12,121 nt of DNA. It comes from an uncultured Eubacteriales bacterium. Its GTDB lineage: Bacteria; Bacillota; Clostridia; Oscillospirales; Oscillospiraceae. How positions within the stretch are numbered: the stretch's first letter is position 1; each line of letters opens with the position of its first letter. A program made the position numbers and the translations under genes. The stretch lies in assembly GCA_900554705.1 (NCBI GenBank), contig USIH01000056.1:1-12121 (forward strand). Direction: 5' to 3'. Shown piece after piece: positions 8,963-12,121 of this stretch. The notes beneath the pieces are model-generated. The model was given only the letters and a program-made list of their open reading frames with translations. It did no database searches and had not been told where the DNA came from.

Positions 8963-9550
8963 ATGGCAAAGCTTTACTTTAAGTACGGCGCGATGGGATC
9001 ATCCAAAACCGCGCAGGCGCTGATCACGAAATATAACTATGAAGAAAAGGGCATGACCGTCTGGCTGATCAAGCCCGCGGCCGACGAGCGCGACGGCGCT
9101 GTGATCATCCGCAGCCGCGTCGGCTTGCAGGCGGAGGCGGACGTGGTCGCGCCGGAGGCGGACATCCGCGCGCTGTTTGACGAAAAGCACGGGGGAACGG
9201 ACGTCGTGATCGCCGACGAATGCCAGTTCCTCACGGCCGCGCAGATCGACCAGCTGCGCGATCTTGTCGATGAGGAGAACATACCTGTCCTGTGTTTTGG
9301 CCTGCGGACGGATTTTCAGAGCAAGCTGTTTGAGGGCAGCCGCCGCCTTTTTGAGCTTGCCGACTCGATCTCGGAGATCAAGACCATCTGCAACTGCGGC
9401 TCCAAGGCGACGAACAATGCGCGTATCGACGCGGAGGGCTACATTGTCACGGAGGGCGCGCAGCTCCTTTTGGGCGGCAACGACCGGTACATTGCGATGT
9501 GTCACAAATGCTGGATGCGCAACATTCGGGAGCATCGCAAAGTGAAATAG
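8963..9550 (+). CDS. tdk: Thymidine kinase (type II)
   Basis: Phosphorylates thymidine (and deoxyuridine) with ATP to dTMP, the salvage route into DNA precursors; cytosolic, usually tetrameric. The 195-residue length fits the type II family. The P-loop is GAMGSSKT (9-16), with Ser14 where the textbook GxxxxGKT pattern has Gly. The Walker B/catalytic-Glu block is VVIADECQF (81-89, Glu86). The flavin-like lasso region ends near GYIVTEGAQLLLGGNDRY (159-176). Zinc is bound by Cys143, Cys145, Cys180 and Cys183. The start is ATG at 8963, 8 nt after AAGGAGG; an in-frame ATG at 8936 lies upstream of the predicted transcription start and cannot be used from this promoter. First gene of the salvage operon, 16 nt before deoD. 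Confidence 0.95.
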   Translation: MAKLYFKYGAMGSSKTAQALITKYNYEEKGMTVWLIKPAADERDGAVIIRSRVGLQAEADVVAPEADIRALFDEKHGGTDVVIADECQFLTAAQIDQLRDLVDEENIPVLCFGLRTDFQSKLFEGSRRLFELADSISEIKTICNCGSKATNNARIDAEGYIVTEGAQLLLGGNDRYIAMCHKCWMRNIREHRKVK

Positions 9551-9566
9551 GGAAAGGAAGAATTTC

Positions 9567-10301
9567 ATGAGCACACACCACATCAAAGCGGAGGCGGGAG
9601 ATTTCGGCCAGACCGTCCTGATGCCCGGCGACCCGCTGCGCTCGAAGTTCATCGCGGAAAACTTTTTGGAAAACGCGCGCCTTGTCAATAACGTGCGCGG
9701 CGTGCAGGGCTACACCGGCACCTACAAGGGCGTCAAGGTCAGTGTGATGGCCTCCGGCATGGGCATCCCCTCCATCGGCATTTATTCCTATGAGCTGTAC
9801 CGTTCCTTCGGCGTCAACAATATCATGCGCATCGGCTCGGCCGGTTCCATGCGCTCGGATATCCATCTGCGCGACATCGTGATCGCGCAGGGCGCCTGCA
9901 CCGACTCCAATTTTGCCCACCAGTTCCACATCGACGGGACCTTCGCGCCCATCGCGTCTTACGAGATGCTGCGCAGTGCCGTCGATAGCTGCGAGGCGCT
10001 CGGCGCGCGCTACCATGTCGGCAACATCCTCTCCTCCGATAACTTCTATATGGACGACGAGGGGCTGCCCGAGGCGCTGACGACCGTCCACAACTGGCAG
10101 AAGATGGGCGTGATGGCCTGCGAGATGGAGTCGGCGGGGCTCTATATGACCGCCGCGCGCTGCGGAAAGAACGCGCTGTGCATCTGCACGTTCTCCGACC
10201 TGATGCTCACCGGCGAGGGACTGACCCCCGAGGAGCGCCAGACCTCCTTCCGCGAGATGATGCTCGTCGCGCTGGAGACGGCAGTCAAACTGGAAAAGTA
10301 A
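9567..10301 (+). CDS. deoD: Purine nucleoside phosphorylase, DeoD type
   Basis: Reversibly splits purine (deoxy)nucleosides with phosphate to a free base and (deoxy)ribose-1-phosphate; cytosolic, hexameric in the family. The 244 residues match the bacterial high-molecular-mass (trimer-of-dimers) class. Landmarks are His5 near the N-terminus, the phosphate-binding MPGDPLR (19-25), SGMGIPS, RIGSAGSM, CEMESAGLY around the nucleoside site, and SDLMLTGEG with the catalytic-type Asp. Start ATG at 9567 follows AAAGGAAG by about 7 nt. It lies 16 nt downstream of tdk and 26 nt upstream of deoB, which consumes its sugar-phosphate product. Confidence 0.96.
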   Translation: MSTHHIKAEAGDFGQTVLMPGDPLRSKFIAENFLENARLVNNVRGVQGYTGTYKGVKVSVMASGMGIPSIGIYSYELYRSFGVNNIMRIGSAGSMRSDIHLRDIVIAQGACTDSNFAHQFHIDGTFAPIASYEMLRSAVDSCEALGARYHVGNILSSDNFYMDDEGLPEALTTVHNWQKMGVMACEMESAGLYMTAARCGKNALCICTFSDLMLTGEGLTPEERQTSFREMMLVALETAVKLEK

Positions 10302-10327
10302 TTTTAATGCAAAGGAGAGAAACCTCA

Positions 10328-11494
10328 ATGAAACGCATTTTCTTATTCGTTCTTGATTCCTGCGGCTGCGGCGCTGCGCCGGACGCAGAAGCATTCGGCG
10401 ATTTCGGCGTCAACACGCTGGCAAGCTGCGCGACGTCCGACAAGCTCCATGTGCCCAATATGATCGCCTACGGCCTCGGCAACATCGAGGGCGTGACCTG
10501 CCTCGGCAAGACCCCCGCGCAGAAGGGCGCCTGCGCCCGCTTGCAGGAGGCCTCCATGGGCAAGGACACGACCATCGGCCACTGGGAGATCGCCGGTATC
10601 GTTTCGCCCAATCCGCTGCCCACCTATCCCAACGGCTTCCCCGAAGAGGTGCTCAAGCCCTTCCGTGAGGCGACGGGACGCGGTGTGCTTGCAAACGCGC
10701 CGTGGTCGGGCACGGAAGTGATCGCAAAGTACGGCGAGGAGCACATGAAGACGGGCGACCTCATCGTCTACACCTCCGCCGACTCCGTCTTCCAGATCGC
10801 CGCGCACGAAGACATCGTGCCGCCCGAGCAGCTCTATGAATACTGCCGCATCGCCCGCAAGATCCTGCGCGGCAAGCACGGCGTGGGTCGCGTCATCGCG
10901 CGCCCCTTCATCGGCAACCCCAAGGACGGCTTCACCCGCACGGCCAACCGTCACGACTTCTCGCTCGAGCCGCCGAAGAAGACGATGCTCGACGCGATCA
11001 AGGAAGCGGGACTGGATATGCTTGCCGTCGGCAAGATCCACGACATCTTCGCAGGCGAGGGCATGACCGAGTTCGTCTACACCAAAGGCAACACCGACGG
11101 CCTTGCAAAGACGCTGGACTACTCGAAGCGTGACTTCCACGGCCTGTGCTTCATCAACCTCGTCGATTTCGACATGCTCTACGGCCACCGCCGCAACATC
11201 GACGGCTACGCCGCCGCGCTGACGGAATTTGACGGCTGGTTCGGCAAGTTCATGGAAACGCTGGGCGAGGACGACCTTGTCATGATCACCGCCGACCACG
11301 GCTGCGATCCGGCCTATACCCGCACGACCGACCATACCCGCGAGTATGTGCCGCTCCTCATCGCGGGCAAGCGCGTCAAGCCGGTCAACCTCGGCACGCG
11401 CCGCAGCTTTGCCGACATCGCCGCGACGGTCACGCAGCTGCTCGGCGTCAAGTACGAAACGACGGGCGAGAGCTTTGCCGACCAGATCGTGTAA
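10328..11494 (+). CDS. deoB: Phosphopentomutase
   Basis: Interconverts (deoxy)ribose-1-phosphate and (deoxy)ribose-5-phosphate, linking nucleoside breakdown to the pentose phosphate and deoxyribose-phosphate aldolase routes. The 388-residue product belongs to the alkaline-phosphatase superfamily and needs two Mn2+. Metal and active-site blocks are FVLDSCGCG (7-15, metal Asp10), GKDTTIGHWE (78-87, phospho-Thr likely Thr81), TSADSVFQIAAHE, ITADHGCDP (about 318-326) and DHTREYVPLL after it. The start is ATG at 10328, 10 nt after AAAGGAG. The frame stays open further upstream into deoD, but an ATG at 10307 would precede the ribosome binding site, so it is rejected. Third gene of the salvage operon, 28 nt before cdd. 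Confidence 0.96.
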   Translation: MKRIFLFVLDSCGCGAAPDAEAFGDFGVNTLASCATSDKLHVPNMIAYGLGNIEGVTCLGKTPAQKGACARLQEASMGKDTTIGHWEIAGIVSPNPLPTYPNGFPEEVLKPFREATGRGVLANAPWSGTEVIAKYGEEHMKTGDLIVYTSADSVFQIAAHEDIVPPEQLYEYCRIARKILRGKHGVGRVIARPFIGNPKDGFTRTANRHDFSLEPPKKTMLDAIKEAGLDMLAVGKIHDIFAGEGMTEFVYTKGNTDGLAKTLDYSKRDFHGLCFINLVDFDMLYGHRRNIDGYAAALTEFDGWFGKFMETLGEDDLVMITADHGCDPAYTRTTDHTREYVPLLIAGKRVKPVNLGTRRSFADIAATVTQLLGVKYETTGESFADQIV

Positions 11495-11522
11495 ATTTGG
11501 AGATAGGGAAGGAAAAGAAGAA

Positions 11523-11936
11523 ATGGAACCGATCGAACTGATCCGCCGCGCGATCGAAGCGCGCGAGCACGCATATGTACCGTATTCTCATTTTGCCGTC
11601 GGCGCTGCGCTCCTGACCAAGAGCGGCAAGGTCTACGGCGGCTGCAATATCGAAAACGCCTCCTTCGGCGCGACGAATTGCGCCGAGCGCACGGCGTTCT
11701 TCCGCGCGTTCTACGACGGCGAGCGCGAATTTGAAGCCATTGCGATCGTCGGCGGCCCCGCCGGCAAGCCCGTTTCGGAGCTTTGCGCGCCCTGCGGCAT
11801 CTGCCGCCAGGTCATGACGGAGTTCTGCAAGAACGATTTTAGAATTTATCTAAGTAAAGGCGACGGCGACGTTAAGGCATGGACACTGGCAGATTTGCTG
11901 CCTTTGAGCTTTACGGAGGAAGATCTCAAGCGATAA
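11523..11936 (+). CDS. cdd: Cytidine deaminase
   Basis: Hydrolytically deaminates cytidine and deoxycytidine to uridine and deoxyuridine. The 137-residue product is the small homotetrameric form with an all-cysteine zinc site: NCAERTA (52-58: ligand Cys53, catalytic Glu55) and APCGICRQ (89-96: ligands Cys91 and Cys94). The N-terminal substrate loop YVPYSHFAVGAAL (18-30) and CNIENASFGAT (41-51) are intact. Start ATG at 11523 follows a purine-rich GGGAAGGAAAAG stretch. It ends the tdk-deoD-deoB-cdd run; I see no clear terminator after it, so some read-through into the next gene is possible. Confidence 0.96.
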   Translation: MEPIELIRRAIEAREHAYVPYSHFAVGAALLTKSGKVYGGCNIENASFGATNCAERTAFFRAFYDGEREFEAIAIVGGPAGKPVSELCAPCGICRQVMTEFCKNDFRIYLSKGDGDVKAWTLADLLPLSFTEEDLKR

Positions 11937-11970
11937 ATTTGGTCATTTTTAACAAAGTTTCATTACCATC

Positions 11971-11999
11971 TTGATTTTTTCGAAGTTTTGTGCAACAAT
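11971..11999 (+). promoter_or_regulatory. Possible promoter of the terminal lipoprotein gene
   Basis: TTGATT (11971-11976), a 17-bp spacer and AACAAT (11994-11999) with TGn just before it (11991-11993). The surrounding DNA is clearly more AT-rich than the flanking genes. The -10 match is moderate, so confidence is limited. Transcription would begin near 12006, at the edge of the palindrome. Confidence 0.5.
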
Positions 12000-12006
12000 G
12001 TATCAA

Positions 12007-12018
12007 GCGGTTAACCGC
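12007..12018. promoter_or_regulatory. Candidate operator palindrome GCGGTTAACCGC
   Basis: A perfect 12-bp palindrome lies immediately after the predicted -10 box, at the expected transcription start, and 12 nt before the ribosome binding site. That is a classic place for a repressor operator. It could instead form a small 4-bp leader hairpin. The cognate regulator is not in the window. Confidence 0.45.
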
Positions 12019-12041
12019 ACAAATTTTATGGAGGTAAGAAA

Positions 12042-12121
12042 ATGAAAAAGATCATCGCACTTGTTCTTGTTCTTGCCATGGTAGCCTGCCTGTTTGTTGG
12101 CTGCGGCAAGAAGAACGACGA
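12042..12121 (+). CDS. Lipoprotein, N-terminus only (possibly a nucleoside ABC transporter binding protein)
   Basis: Only 26 codons are inside the window. They encode a textbook lipoprotein signal peptide: basic MKK, a hydrophobic core (residues 4-19) and lipidation Cys21 (FVGC), followed by the charged GKKND linker. Start ATG at 12042 has GGAGG 7 nt upstream. Position right after a nucleoside salvage operon suggests a BMP-family nucleoside-binding protein of an ABC importer, a common arrangement in Firmicutes. No domain sequence is visible to prove this, and any substrate-binding or other lipoprotein would look the same here. Confidence 0.85.
   Translation, partial: MKKIIALVLVLAMVACLFVGCGKKND

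Noticed and set aside
10178..10327. N-terminal extension of DeoB into deoD
   Set aside because: It overlaps deoD heavily, while ATG 10328 has a ribosome binding site and gives the normal family N-terminus.
9447..11335. Long minus-strand open frames opposite deoD and deoB
   Set aside because: They are mirrors of two highly conserved enzymes and have no start signals of their own.
11937..11970. Possible terminator after cdd
   Set aside because: Only a weak TTTG/CAAA pairing with an AT-rich loop is present; there is no GC stem followed by a T-run.

Overview
This GC-rich window carries ordinary single-copy chromosomal genes packed with short gaps. Strong AGGAGG-type ribosome binding sites, consensus sigma-A promoters with 17-bp spacers, lipoprotein signal peptides, a thymidine kinase and a long-form (about 670-residue) urocanase point to a GC-rich member of the Firmicutes. 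A gut Oscillospiraceae/Ruminococcaceae-type clostridium is most likely. That placement is an inference from gene content, not a database result. I see no phage, transposon, CRISPR array or other mobile element.

Left part (1-4440, minus strand): a histidine-degradation operon in the order hutH, hutU, hutI. hutI runs off the left edge and begins with a GTG codon overlapping the hutU stop. The three enzymes turn L-histidine into urocanate, then imidazolonepropionate, then N-formiminoglutamate. A promoter at 4478-4506 reads into hutH.

Middle part: a back-to-back promoter at 4523-4551 reads right into a two-gene unit (4582-6544). It encodes a CAT/condensation-superfamily acyltransferase with an HxxxDG motif, followed by a translationally coupled membrane protein with an N-terminal zinc ribbon and six predicted membrane helices. 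Their joint function is unknown. A convergent CapA-family lipoprotein (6585-7733, minus) ends in a hairpin terminator shared by the intergenic gap. It has lost the usual Asn-Asn-His...Asp block of its family. Divergent from it is a membrane-anchored GH25 lysozyme-like muramidase (7826-8695), followed by a bidirectional terminator and a tRNA-Leu(UAA) gene on the minus strand.

Right part (8904-12121, plus strand): a nucleoside salvage operon tdk-deoD-deoB-cdd: thymidine kinase, purine nucleoside phosphorylase, phosphopentomutase and cytidine deaminase. DeoD releases (deoxy)ribose-1-phosphate, DeoB converts it to the 5-phosphate for central metabolism, Cdd deaminates cytidine/deoxycytidine, and Tdk re-phosphorylates (deoxy)thymidine. 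A separately promoted lipoprotein gene starts at 12042 and is cut by the right edge. By position it could be the substrate-binding protein of a nucleoside ABC transporter, but only its signal peptide is visible. A perfect 12-bp palindrome lies between its promoter and ribosome binding site.

No clearly new multi-gene system is evident. The items most worth a second look are the acyltransferase/zinc-ribbon membrane protein pair, the CapA homologue with a degenerate metal site, the divergent hut/acyltransferase promoter pair, and the palindrome before the terminal lipoprotein.
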